Source: Variovorax saccharolyticus
GTDB lineage: Bacteria; Pseudomonadota; Gammaproteobacteria; Burkholderiales; Burkholderiaceae_C
Length of the DNA: 64,000 nt
Reading direction: 5' to 3'
NCBI RefSeq assembly: GCF_030316765.1
Contig: NZ_JASZYT010000007.1
Coordinates: 186,001 to 250,000 of the forward strand
In this document: one piece after another, positions 47,592 to 58,087 of the stretch
Numbering within the stretch: position 1 is the first letter of the stretch
Layout: every line of letters starts with the position of its first letter
The notes under the pieces: model-generated
Told to the model about the DNA's origin: nothing
The model's database searches: none
What the model saw: only the letters and a program-made list of their open reading frames with translations
Program-made: the position numbers and the translations under genes

Positions 47592-49022
47592 TTGGCCACC
47601 CCGATCGTCCGCATCCACCGCTCGCCCGCCGAGATCGACGCCGCCGCCTGGGACGCGCTGCTGGCGGTGCAGGCCGCGCCCTCGCCTTTCATGCGGCACG
47701 CCTACCTGGCGGCGCTCGACGCCAGCGGCAGCGCCTCGCCGGCGAGCGGCTGGTCGCCGCAGTTCATCACGCTGTGGCGCGGCAAGACGCTGATGGCGGC
47801 CTGTCCGCTCTACACGAAGGACCATTCGTACGGCGAGTACGTCTTCGACTGGGCCTGGGCCAATGCCTACGAGCAGCACGGACTGGCCTACTACCCGAAG
47901 GCGGTCTGCGCCGTTCCCTTCACGCCGGTGCCGGGGGCCCGGCTGCTGGCGCGCGACGCCGACAGCCGCACCCTGCTGGTGCAGGCCCTCGTGGCCTGGT
48001 GCAAGGAAGAGGAGTTGTCTTCGCTGCACCTGCTGTTCGGCGCCGACGAGGACATCGCCGCCTGCTCCGAAGCCGGCCTGATGCTGCGCCACACGGTCCA
48101 GTTCCATTGGGACAATGCTGCCCCCACGCTCGGCACTGACGTGTCCTCGCTGCCCCCCGAGGGGGCGCGTTCCGCCTTGGGGCGGCCCGGCGGCGGAACC
48201 GCAGCCCCCACGCTCGGCACTGACGTGTCCTCGCTGCCCCCCGAGGGGGCGCGTTCCGCCTTGGGGCGGCCCGGCGGCGGAACCGCAGCCCCCACGCTCG
48301 GCACTGACGTGTCCTCGCTGCCCCCCGAGGGGGCGCGTTCCGTCTTGGGACGGCCCGGCGGCGGAACGTGCTGGCCCGACTTCGACACCTTCCTCGCAAG
48401 CCTCTCCCACGACAAGCGCAAGAAGATCCGCCAGGAGCGTCGCAAGGTGCATGAGGCAGGCGTCCGCTTCCGCTGGTCGCGGGGCCGCGACATCAGCGAG
48501 GCCGACTGGGATTTCTTCTATCGCTGCTATGCCCGCACCTATCGCGAGCACGGCAATCCGCCCTACCTGAACCGCGACTTCTTCCATCGCATGGCCGCCG
48601 GCATGCCCGAGGCCTGGCTGCTGTTCATCGCCGAACGCGAGGGAAAGCCGATCGCGAGCAGCCTGATCGCGCTGTCCGCCGGCCCAGGGGGCGAGCATGA
48701 CTCGGCGGCGCCACTGATCGCCTACGGCCGCTACTGGGGCGCGCTCGAGCGCGTCGACTGCCTGCATTTCGAGGCCTGCTACTACCAGCCGCTGCAATGG
48801 TGCATCGAGCACGGCGTGCGTCGCTTCGAAGGCGGCGCACAAGGCGAACACAAGATGGCACGCGCGCTGATGCCGGTGCGCACCACCAGCGCGCACTGGC
48901 TGGCCCACCCCGCCTTCGCCGATGCGGTGGAGCGCTTCCTGGAGCGCGAGGGCGCGGGGATCGAGAACTACCTGGACCACCTGGGCGAACGCAGCCCCTT
49001 CCGTCATTCCGAGGCCCCATGA
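47592..49022 (+). CDS. GNAT-type acyltransferase (DUF482/FemAB-like) with in-frame repeat insertion
   Basis: A 476-residue protein read from TTG at 47592 (MATPIVRIHRSPAEIDAAAW, GAGG upstream). Family features are PFMRHAYLAALDASGSA, CPLYTKDHSYGEYVFDWAWA, LSHDKRKKIRQERRKV and RRFEGGAQGEHKMARAL. The acyl substrate is unknown. Residues 176-259 are three copies of a 28-residue unit (APTLGTDVSSLPPEGARS...) encoded by an 84-bp intergenic-type repeat. They split HTVQFHWDN from the following WPDFDTFLASL, which I would expect to be nearly adjacent in relatives. The frame is kept, so the protein may still fold with a loop. Confidence 0.85.
   Translation: MATPIVRIHRSPAEIDAAAWDALLAVQAAPSPFMRHAYLAALDASGSASPASGWSPQFITLWRGKTLMAACPLYTKDHSYGEYVFDWAWANAYEQHGLAYYPKAVCAVPFTPVPGARLLARDADSRTLLVQALVAWCKEEELSSLHLLFGADEDIAACSEAGLMLRHTVQFHWDNAAPTLGTDVSSLPPEGARSALGRPGGGTAAPTLGTDVSSLPPEGARSALGRPGGGTAAPTLGTDVSSLPPEGARSVLGRPGGGTCWPDFDTFLASLSHDKRKKIRQERRKVHEAGVRFRWSRGRDISEADWDFFYRCYARTYREHGNPPYLNRDFFHRMAAGMPEAWLLFIAEREGKPIASSLIALSAGPGGEHDSAAPLIAYGRYWGALERVDCLHFEACYYQPLQWCIEHGVRRFEGGAQGEHKMARALMPVRTTSAHWLAHPAFADAVERFLEREGAGIENYLDHLGERSPFRHSEAP
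48117..48368. repeat. three tandem 84-bp units of family C repeat inside a coding sequence
   Basis: Units at 48117-48200, 48201-48284 and 48285-48368. The first two differ by a base or two; the third has two further changes (GTCTTGGGACGG). Each contains CCCCCCGAGGGGG and CGCCTTGGGGCGGCC hairpin segments. A homologous single copy lies in reverse orientation in the intergenic region at 52780-52856. Confidence 0.92.
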
Positions 49023-49050
49023 AAAACGCCTCGCGGCACAGCGCGAGGCG
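49022..49050 (-). terminator. intrinsic terminator after ppa
   Basis: CGCCTCGCG (49027-49035) pairs with CGCGAGGCG (49042-49050), and the minus strand continues GTTTTTC. It serves the minus-strand ppa gene, which ends at 49071, and lies directly against the stop of the convergent acyltransferase gene. Confidence 0.82.
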
Positions 49051-49070
49051 TCGATCGGGAGCGGCGTCGG

Positions 49071-49598
49071 CTACTTCTTGAAGTTGGCGATGCCGTCCAT
49101 GATTTCCTTCTTGGCGGCGTCGATGCCTTCCCATCCCAGCACCTTGACCCACTTGCCGGCTTCGAGGTCCTTGTAGTGCTCGAAGAAGTGCGTGATCGCC
49201 TTGAGACGCATCGGGTTCACGTCTTCCACCTTCTTCCAGTGGCTGTAGATCGGCAGCACCTTGTCGGTCGGCACGGCCAGCACCTTGCCGTCGACGCCGG
49301 CCTCGTCTTCCATCATCAGGATGCCGATCGGGCGGCAGGGCACCACCACGCCGGGCACCAGGGCCCAGGGCGTGATCACCAGCACGTCGACCGGATCGCC
49401 GTCGCCCGACAGCGTCTGCGGCACGTAGCCGTAGTTGGTCGGGTAGTGCATGGCGGTGGTCATGAAGCGGTCGACGAAGATCGCACCCGATTCCTTGTCG
49501 ACTTCGTACTTGATCGGGTCGGCGTTCATCGGGATCTCGATGACGACATTGAAGGCTTCGGGGGCGTCTTTGCCGGGGGAAACTTTGCCGAGGGACAT
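49071..49598 (-). CDS. ppa: soluble inorganic pyrophosphatase Ppa (family I)
   Basis: A 175-residue cytoplasmic enzyme. [29 protein letters not shown] and the signature DGDPVDVLV (metal-binding Asps) are intact. It hydrolyses PPi to drive biosynthesis. It is divergent from the membrane pyrophosphatase gene with a 254-bp gap in which I find no confident promoter. A strong terminator follows. Confidence 0.96.
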   Translation of the reverse strand: MSLGKVSPGKDAPEAFNVVIEIPMNADPIKYEVDKESGAIFVDRFMTTAMHYPTNYGYVPQTLSGDGDPVDVLVITPWALVPGVVVPCRPIGILMMEDEAGVDGKVLAVPTDKVLPIYSHWKKVEDVNPMRLKAITHFFEHYKDLEAGKWVKVLGWEGIDAAKKEIMDGIANFKK

Positions 49599-49852
49599 GG
49601 TCTGTCTTTGGAGTAGTTGAAAGTGTTATCGGGATGCGGACAAACCCGAAGTTTACTTTCCATGTCACGGGACAGTCGCACACAAACACGTTTTTGCCTG
49701 TAAATTGCCCACGTTGGCCAATCGGTCCCTGCCCCTCGCGGCACCGGGGCTTCGAGGAAGCAACGCGGCGGAAGCACTGTCCCGTACGCGTTGCGCACAG
49801 GGTTGGGCTTTCGTCTCCATTAGTCACAACGAACGACTGGAGAAGCAAAGGC

Positions 49853-52375
<2,523 letters not shown>

Positions 52376-52377
52376 CG

Positions 52378-52746
52378 ATGCCTTCCGCCGCAACGCTCGA
52401 GGCCTTCGTCGCCGCGGTCGAGAGTGGCCAGCATGCGCAGGCCATCGAGGACTTCTACACCGAGCAGGCCTCGATGCGCGAGAACAAGGCCGAGCCCCGG
52501 CGCGGCCGCGCGGTGCTGGTCGCGCACGAGCGTGCCGTGCTCGCGCGAACCGCCTCGGTGGCTTCGCAATGCGTGCGCCCGGTGCTGGTGAACGGCGACC
52601 ATGTCGTGATCCGCTGGATCTTCGATTTCACCGGCACGGACGGCCGCCGGATGCACATGGAAGAACTCGCCTGGCAGCGCTGGGAGGGCGAGCGCATTGC
52701 CGAGGAAGAGTTCTTCTATGACCCGGCACAGATGAAGCCGGCGTGA
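52378..52746 (+). CDS. NTF2/SnoaL-like small protein
   Basis: A 122-residue protein starting 2 bp after the hppA stop, opening MPSAATLEAFVAAVESGQHA with FYTEQASMRENKAEPRRGRA, HVVIRWIFDF and EELAWQRWEGERIAEEEFFY. This is the cone-shaped NTF2-like fold used by ketosteroid-isomerase-type enzymes and ligand-binding proteins. Substrate is unknown. Tight spacing suggests co-transcription with hppA. Confidence 0.78.
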   Translation: MPSAATLEAFVAAVESGQHAQAIEDFYTEQASMRENKAEPRRGRAVLVAHERAVLARTASVASQCVRPVLVNGDHVVIRWIFDFTGTDGRRMHMEELAWQRWEGERIAEEEFFYDPAQMKPA

Positions 52747-52779
52747 TCGCAGGGGGCGCCGCGCGGCGCCCTGCCCTCA

Positions 52780-52856
52780 GTCCGCCGCCGGGCCGCCCCA
52801 AGGCGGACTGCGCCCCCTCGGGGGCAGCGAGTACACGAAGTGACGAGCGTGGGGGC
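52780..52856. repeat. intergenic family C repeat, reverse orientation
   Basis: On the minus strand it reads GCCCCCACGCTCGTCACTTC and continues through GCCCCCGAGGGGGC and CCGCCTTGGGGCGGCC, clearly related to the units at 48117-48368. It lies between convergent genes and begins exactly at the stop codon of the minus-strand gene at 52857. The paired segments could act as a terminator. Confidence 0.85.
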
Positions 52857-53423
52857 TCAGTTCAGGCCGACGCGCGGCGACGGCAGCGCACCCTGCTCGG
52901 TACGCAGCGGCACGCCCTGCAGCGTGTCGAAGTCGGAGGGCGCCTCGGGCACCCGCATCTCTTCGAGTTCATGCAGCGAGGCAACCCAACGACCCGCGGC
53001 GGATTCGGCCGGCTCGTCGTTGGTGAAGATGCCGTCGCGGATGTAGAAGGTCTCGCCCGCCGGCCGTTCCAGGTGGAGTTCGATGAGCCGCGCGATCGGG
53101 AAGGTGTAGGTCACCAGCTTCTCCTTGGTCTTGCGGTCCTTGGCTCCGCAATTGAAGAAGCCCTCGGCGGCGATCACGATGCAAGAGCCCTCGACCGAAC
53201 TGTCGATGTCGCCGCCGCAGCGCCAGATGGCGGTCGGCAGCCGGACCCGCACCTTGTCGATGACCAGGTCACGCTGCTTGTTGAGCGCATTGAGAGGCGG
53301 GACGAGCGAACGCAGTTGCCGCAGCCGCTCGGCAAAGTTGTCGTCGATGCAGAACTCGACATGGTGCGTGGCACCACCCGAGCGCTTGACGACCTGCATG
53401 ATCACGTGACGCGGTTGGCTCAC
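52857..53423 (-). CDS. hypothetical protein, 188 residues
   Basis: An unrecognised cytoplasmic protein opening MSQPRHVIMQVVKRSGGATH, with a possible basic strand-rich core (LVIDKVRVRLPTAIWRCGGD), a central SCIVIAAEGFFNCGAKDRKT segment with Cys residues, and an acidic C-terminus. No signal peptide, membrane span or known motif. Codon use is ordinary for the genome. The upstream region (53424-53656) is unusually AT-rich. Confidence 0.65.
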   Translation of the reverse strand: MSQPRHVIMQVVKRSGGATHHVEFCIDDNFAERLRQLRSLVPPLNALNKQRDLVIDKVRVRLPTAIWRCGGDIDSSVEGSCIVIAAEGFFNCGAKDRKTKEKLVTYTFPIARLIELHLERPAGETFYIRDGIFTNDEPAESAAGRWVASLHELEEMRVPEAPSDFDTLQGVPLRTEQGALPSPRVGLN

Positions 53424-53656
53424 AGAGGCCGTCCTTTCGCATGCATTCGACCCAGTTTCGACCAGACGCGGGCCAGGGTCTTCATTGGGATCATTGGAAC
53501 TACTGAATTAGAACTTAGGTATTGGCGAAATCATTTGCACCAATTGTTTCTAACTGTAGTTCGAATTGACCTCAATGGATAGGCAACACGAAGTATTAAA
53601 TCAACTCAATCAATTGAATGGGCGGGGTCGATAGCCCCACGCCCGCGGGCGCCGCG
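53424..53656. other. AT-rich intergenic spacer
   Basis: A gene-free 233-bp stretch between two minus-strand genes. Positions 53480-53620 are conspicuously AT-rich compared with the surroundings (for example TTCTAACTGTAGTTCGAATT and CAACTCAATCAATTGAATGG). It probably holds the promoter of the 188-residue gene, but I cannot assign boxes with confidence. Confidence 0.4.
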
Positions 53657-53902
53657 TCAGGCAGCGCCGGAGGCTTCGACCAGCTCGTCGAGCGCCTTGC
53701 AGGACGGCGCGCACACGGTCTGCGACTTGCCGAGCAGCTGACGGGTGCGCATCTGGGAGCGCACGCGATGCTTGCCGCACATGAAGCAGGACATGGTCGC
53801 GCCGCTGAACGACGCCGACGCGCGGAACGGGGAACCGGGTGCCTTGGCCTTGTAGCGCAGTCCGTCGGCCACCACCGCGGTCTTGACCTCGCCCTTACTC
53901 AT
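53657..53902 (-). CDS. small CxxC protein, 81 residues, hypothetical
   Basis: MSKGEVKTAVVADGLRYKAK begins at ATG 53902, inside the end of the upstream gene (8-bp overlap). Two Cys pairs, CFMCGKHR and CAPSC, are spaced like a small zinc-binding fold, set in a basic protein (RVRSQMRTRQLLGKS). It may bind nucleic acid or a partner protein; no family recognised. Confidence 0.72.
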   Translation of the reverse strand: MSKGEVKTAVVADGLRYKAKAPGSPFRASASFSGATMSCFMCGKHRVRSQMRTRQLLGKSQTVCAPSCKALDELVEASGAA

Positions 53903-54242
53903 GGGCGGATTCCGGTCCGGCAGCGTGCATGGCGCGCTCGATGGCCTTCTTCGCCGCCATCTCGGCGGCCAGGGACGCGTCCAGCGCGGAACGGCACAGG
54001 CCGGCGTGCTGGTAGTTGAGGTTTTCGTAGAGCTGCGAGGCCGCCGGATAGGCATCCAGGAGCTTGCCGAGGTCGGCGCCGGGCTCGGCATCCCGGAACT
54101 GCTCGACCAGGTGCATCACCACCGACCGGTATTGCTCGGGGCCTACCGGCACGGCGCTGTGTTCCAGCCGCTCCAGAAGCTGGGCCAGGACATGCGTCAC
54201 GGCCAGATCGGCCTTGTGCGCGGGGGTGTGGGTAGCGTTCAT
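53895..54242 (-). CDS. hypothetical protein, 115 residues
   Basis: MNATHTPAHKADLAVTHVLA begins at ATG 54242; the frame is open to 54293 but this start fits better. The protein is largely helical (QYRSVVMHLVEQFRDAEPGA, LDASLAAEMAAKKAIERAMH) with no signal peptide or membrane span. It is co-transcribed with the CxxC protein through an 8-bp overlap. Function unknown. Confidence 0.65.
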   Translation of the reverse strand: MNATHTPAHKADLAVTHVLAQLLERLEHSAVPVGPEQYRSVVMHLVEQFRDAEPGADLGKLLDAYPAASQLYENLNYQHAGLCRSALDASLAAEMAAKKAIERAMHAAGPESAHE

Positions 54243-54302
54243 GCAGAGCATGTGGGGCGGCGCCAACGGATTGCAAGAGCGTGAAAGGACCATCCCCCGA
54301 GC

Positions 54303-55880
54303 CTACAGCAGCATTTCGGGCACGATCGGCGCGATCAGGGAGTTGTAAAAACGCTTGAAAAAGCCGGATTCGGGCTCCGAAGTCAGGATGATCTCTTTTT
54401 CGCCGTCCGTCGTGAGCCACTCGAGCGTCCCGGTGCCCGGGTCCAGCCGCAGCCGGTAGGAGTTCTGGAATTTGCTGATGTTGATCACCCGCAGCATTTC
54501 GCGCGCCAGTTGCGGGCTGTCGACCACCACCCCCATTTCGGTGTTCTGGGTCGCGGAGCGGGGGTCCAGGTTCATCGAGCCGACGAAGATGCGGCGCCGG
54601 TCGATGGCGGCGGTCTTGGCATGCAGGCGGCCTAGCGACTTGCCGAACATGTCGAAGCGCGTGTTGGCCGTGGTGCGCTGCGGACTCAGTTCGTACAGGT
54701 CGGCACCGCTGGCCAGCAGGCGCTCCCGGTAGCGCGCATAGCCCGTGTGAACCAGCGGCTCGTCATTGGCGGCCAGCGAATTGGTCAGGAGCGTCAGCTT
54801 GACCTTGCGCCGGGACAGGTCCTCGAAGGCGGCCATGCCTTTCTCGCCGGGCACCAGATAGGGCGAAGTCAGGTCGACCTCGGTCCTGGCATCGAGCAGC
54901 AGAGCCCAGACCTTCATGGTCACGCTGGTGGCGAATGCCTGGTCGGCGGTCATGGTCGCCGGCTTGGTGGGCGGATCGGCGATCGCGTGCGCCTCTCCCC
55001 ACAGCAGCCCCATGCGGCCGCCGTCCAGCTCTTCGGCGATCGGGCCGTAGCCGAGCACGTCCGAAGGCGGCAGTTCGATCTTCGGCGGCGGCGAGCTCAT
55101 GCCGATCCAGGCGTCGAAGGCGTCCGGGGCGGGCAAGCGGCCATCGGCGCCGCGCACGATCTCGGCGATCGGCCAGGCCTGCTCGGCATTCCAGTATTCG
55201 TCGAAGATCGCCTCGAGCTCGGCCACCACCTTGCCCACCACCAGAGCGTCCATGTCGATGAAGTTCTGCGCCTCGCTGAGCACGAAATACTCGTCCGCGA
55301 TGTTGCGCCCGCCGACCACCGCCATCACGCCGTCGGCGATGAACAGCTTGTTGTGCATGCGATGGTTGAGCCGCACGATGTCCTGCGGCGACGCCACGAA
55401 ACGCGACAGGAAGCCGTCCCGGCCGCAGCAGAAGGGATTGAAGAGGCGGACTTCGACGTTCGGCGTCTGCGCCAGGGCCAGCAGCGGCTGCTGGCTCTTG
55501 GCCGTGTAGAGGTCGTCCACCAGCACCCGCACCTTGACGCCGCGCGAAGCCGCCTCGCGCACCGCGCGCATCAGCAGCCGCCCGGTGGCGTCGTTCTCGA
55601 GCTGGTAGTACTGGATCACCAGCGACTGCTGGGCCCGCTGGGCGAGCTGGATCCGTGCATCGAGCGAATAGACGCCCAGGGGCATCAGCCGGAAACCGGA
55701 ATGCTCGTCGGGCGGCGTCGAGTCCGCGACGATCTTCGCGAGGCGGCTCGAGCGGTCGGGCGCGGCGGCGTAGTCGGCCGGCCGGTCGCGGGAAATCGGC
55801 AGCGAGCCGCAGGCAGCCAGCAGCGCGATGCCGGCGCAGGCCAGCGCCAGGCGGACCCGGCGATCCAGGGCAATCCTCAT
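54303..55880 (-). CDS. phospholipase D-family lipoprotein (cardiolipin synthase ClsC-like)
   Basis: About 525 residues. The N-terminus (LALACAGIALLAACGS) carries a lipobox with Cys. Two HKD motifs are intact: HNKLFIADG (middle) and HAKTAAIDRR (C-terminal), each followed by GRN or GSMN. This matches periplasmic-facing ClsC-type phosphatidyltransferases, though another PLD activity is possible. ATG at 55880 gives the cleanest signal peptide; ATG 55889 and GTG 55901 are alternatives. Confidence 0.88.
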   Translation of the reverse strand: MRIALDRRVRLALACAGIALLAACGSLPISRDRPADYAAAPDRSSRLAKIVADSTPPDEHSGFRLMPLGVYSLDARIQLAQRAQQSLVIQYYQLENDATGRLLMRAVREAASRGVKVRVLVDDLYTAKSQQPLLALAQTPNVEVRLFNPFCCGRDGFLSRFVASPQDIVRLNHRMHNKLFIADGVMAVVGGRNIADEYFVLSEAQNFIDMDALVVGKVVAELEAIFDEYWNAEQAWPIAEIVRGADGRLPAPDAFDAWIGMSSPPPKIELPPSDVLGYGPIAEELDGGRMGLLWGEAHAIADPPTKPATMTADQAFATSVTMKVWALLLDARTEVDLTSPYLVPGEKGMAAFEDLSRRKVKLTLLTNSLAANDEPLVHTGYARYRERLLASGADLYELSPQRTTANTRFDMFGKSLGRLHAKTAAIDRRRIFVGSMNLDPRSATQNTEMGVVVDSPQLAREMLRVINISKFQNSYRLRLDPGTGTLEWLTTDGEKEIILTSEPESGFFKRFYNSLIAPIVPEMLL

Positions 55881-55966
55881 GTCGTTCATTTCCTTGCTCA
55901 CGGCCGAAACGGCGCCGCACGGCGTGCAGACCTAGAATTCGAAGCGCTTCCAACCGGAGTTACATC

Positions 55967-56521
55967 ATGACGCCCTCGATCGCCGTGCGCGCAAGTTTCA
56001 TTGCCATCGCCGCGGCGCTGGCCGCGCCGGCCTTTGCAGCACTCGACATCGGCGACCCGGTGCCGAAGTTCACCGCCACCGCTGCGCTGGGCGGCAAGAC
56101 CTTCCGCTATTCGCTCGCCGACGCGCTGGCCAAGGGTCCGGTGGTGGTCTATTTCTTTCCGGCTGCCGACTCGCGCGACTGCTCGCTCGAGGCTCACGCC
56201 TTCGCCGAGGCGATCGACCAGTTCGCCGCCCTCGGCGCCACCGTGATCGGGGTCTCGGCCGACGATATCGACACGCTGGCGAAGTTCTCGGTCAAGTCCT
56301 GCCAGAGCCGCTTTCCGGTGGCCTCCGACGAATCGAAGACCGTGATCGAAGGCTTCGACGCCCTGATGCAGACGCGGCCGGATTTCGCCAACCGCCTGTC
56401 CTATGTGATCACCCCCAACGGCAAGGTCGCCTACTTCTACCAGAACCTGAATCCGGACAAGCATGTCGAGCGCATGCTGAACGCGGTGCGGGCGCTGCCG
56501 AAGGCGACGGCGGCACGCTGA
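55967..56521 (+). CDS. periplasmic peroxiredoxin (AhpC/TSA-like)
   Basis: A 184-residue protein with a signal peptide (SFIAIAAALAAPAFAA) and a thioredoxin-fold peroxiredoxin domain: VVVYFFPAADSRDCSLEAHA holds the peroxidatic Cys. The usual Thr of PxxxTxxC is replaced by Ser. A second Cys (KSCQSRF) could be the resolving residue. It should reduce peroxides in the periplasm. It is divergent from the PLD gene. Confidence 0.87.
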   Translation: MTPSIAVRASFIAIAAALAAPAFAALDIGDPVPKFTATAALGGKTFRYSLADALAKGPVVVYFFPAADSRDCSLEAHAFAEAIDQFAALGATVIGVSADDIDTLAKFSVKSCQSRFPVASDESKTVIEGFDALMQTRPDFANRLSYVITPNGKVAYFYQNLNPDKHVERMLNAVRALPKATAAR

Positions 56522-56539
56522 CCCATCCAGGAACAAGCC

Positions 56540-58042
56540 TTGAACATCTTCATCGCCGGCTTCCAGCACGAGACCAACACTTTCGCGCCGAGCAAGGCCG
56601 ATTGGGCCGCGTTCCAGCTCGGAGAGTCATTTCCGCCCTACCGCGAGGGTCCGGAAGTCATCGAGGCCTATGGCGGGCAGAACATCCCCATCGGCGGCTT
56701 CATCGATTCGGCGCGCGAGCGCGGATGGGGTCTGATCGCTTCGGCGTGGGCCGGCGCCACGCCGTCGGCGCATGTCACCGAGGACGCCTTCGAGCGTATT
56801 GCCGGCGTCATCGCCCGCGACCTGTCGCAGGCCCATGCGCAAGGCAGCGTCGACGCGGTCTTTCTCGACCTGCACGGCGCCGCCGTGGGCGAGCATCTGG
56901 AAGACCTCGAGGGCGAACTGCTCGGTCGCCTCCGGGCGATCGTCGGCCAAGCGGTGCCCATCGTCGCCACGCTCGACCTGCATGCCAACGTCAGCCGGCG
57001 CATGCTCCATGAAGCCGATGCGCTGGTGGCGTACCGGACCTATCCGCACGTGGACTCGGCCGACACCGGCCGCCTGGCCGCCGAACTGCTCGCCCGCCGC
57101 ATCGCGCGCGGCGTGCGCGAATCCCTGCAGGTGCGGCGGCTCGCCTTTTTGCTGCCGCTCAACGTCCAGTGCACGATGGTCGAGCCCGCCGCTTCGGTGT
57201 ACCAGCTGCTGCGGGATCTGGACGCGCAGCACGGCACGGTGCTGAGCTTCGCCACCGGATTCCCGGCCGCGGACATCGCCGAATGCGGCCCGGTGGTGTG
57301 GGGCTACGGCGATGCCGCCGATGTCGCGGTGCAAGCCTTGTTCGCGCGCATCGACAGCCCGCGGGCGCAATGGCGCCTCGATGTGCTGCCGCCGCGCGAA
57401 GCGGTCGCCGCGGCCCTGACCATCGCCGAAGGCGCCGACCGGCCGGTGGTGATCGCCGACACGCAGGACAACCCGGGCGCGGGCAGCAACAGCAACACCA
57501 CCGGCATGCTGCGCGCCCTGCTGGCCGAAGGCGCCGGCGAGCGCCATCCCGGACGCGTCGCGCTGGGCCTCCTGTTCGATCCGGCCGCCGCCGCCGCCGC
57601 GCATGCCGCCGGCCTGGGTGCCCGGATCGAGATCAGCCTGGGCACCGAGGTTGCGACCTGGGCCGGCCAGCGCAGCGATCCGCCGGTGCGAGGCGTCTTC
57701 ACGGTGCGAGCGCTCAGCGACGGCGATTTGCTGCTCAAGGGCCCGATGAGCTGGGGCTCGGTGGTCTCGGTGGGCCCGAGCGCCTGCCTCGAGATCGACG
57801 GCGTGCTGGTGGCGGTGGCCAGCGGCAAGAGCCAGATGCTCGATCGCGAACTGTTTCGCTTCGTCGGCATCGAGCCCGAGTCCATGAAGCTGCTGGTCGC
57901 CAAGAGTTCGGTCCACTTTCGTGCCGACTTCGCGCCGATCGCGAGCCGTATCCTGGTTGCCAAGGCAGCCGGGCCGATGGCCGCCGACCCGGCCGACCTG
58001 CCCTGGACGCGCCTGCCCGCGACGATGGCGCTGCGCCCCTGA
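56540..58042 (+). CDS. M81 family metallopeptidase (MlrC-like)
   Basis: A 500-residue protein read from TTG at 56540 with AGGAA upstream. FIAGFQHETNTFAPS, FLDLHGAAVGEHLEDLEGEL, VATLDLHANVS and DTQDNPGAGSNSNT match MlrC (microcystinase C) and related M81 zinc hydrolases. Homologues degrade small linear peptides or amidohydrolase-type substrates. It is followed by an aldehyde dehydrogenase and an SDR on the same strand, which suggests a catabolic set for an unknown compound. Confidence 0.88.
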   Translation: MNIFIAGFQHETNTFAPSKADWAAFQLGESFPPYREGPEVIEAYGGQNIPIGGFIDSARERGWGLIASAWAGATPSAHVTEDAFERIAGVIARDLSQAHAQGSVDAVFLDLHGAAVGEHLEDLEGELLGRLRAIVGQAVPIVATLDLHANVSRRMLHEADALVAYRTYPHVDSADTGRLAAELLARRIARGVRESLQVRRLAFLLPLNVQCTMVEPAASVYQLLRDLDAQHGTVLSFATGFPAADIAECGPVVWGYGDAADVAVQALFARIDSPRAQWRLDVLPPREAVAAALTIAEGADRPVVIADTQDNPGAGSNSNTTGMLRALLAEGAGERHPGRVALGLLFDPAAAAAAHAAGLGARIEISLGTEVATWAGQRSDPPVRGVFTVRALSDGDLLLKGPMSWGSVVSVGPSACLEIDGVLVAVASGKSQMLDRELFRFVGIEPESMKLLVAKSSVHFRADFAPIASRILVAKAAGPMAADPADLPWTRLPATMALRP

Positions 58043-58087
58043 AGCCCCTCGCCCGGCCCTGCGCCGGGAGCCTTAAGATTTCGCCCC

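Noticed and set aside
48117-48368. A CRISPR-like array
   Set aside because: The three units are contiguous with no variable spacers and are 84 bp long, so this is a tandem duplication, not repeat-spacer structure.
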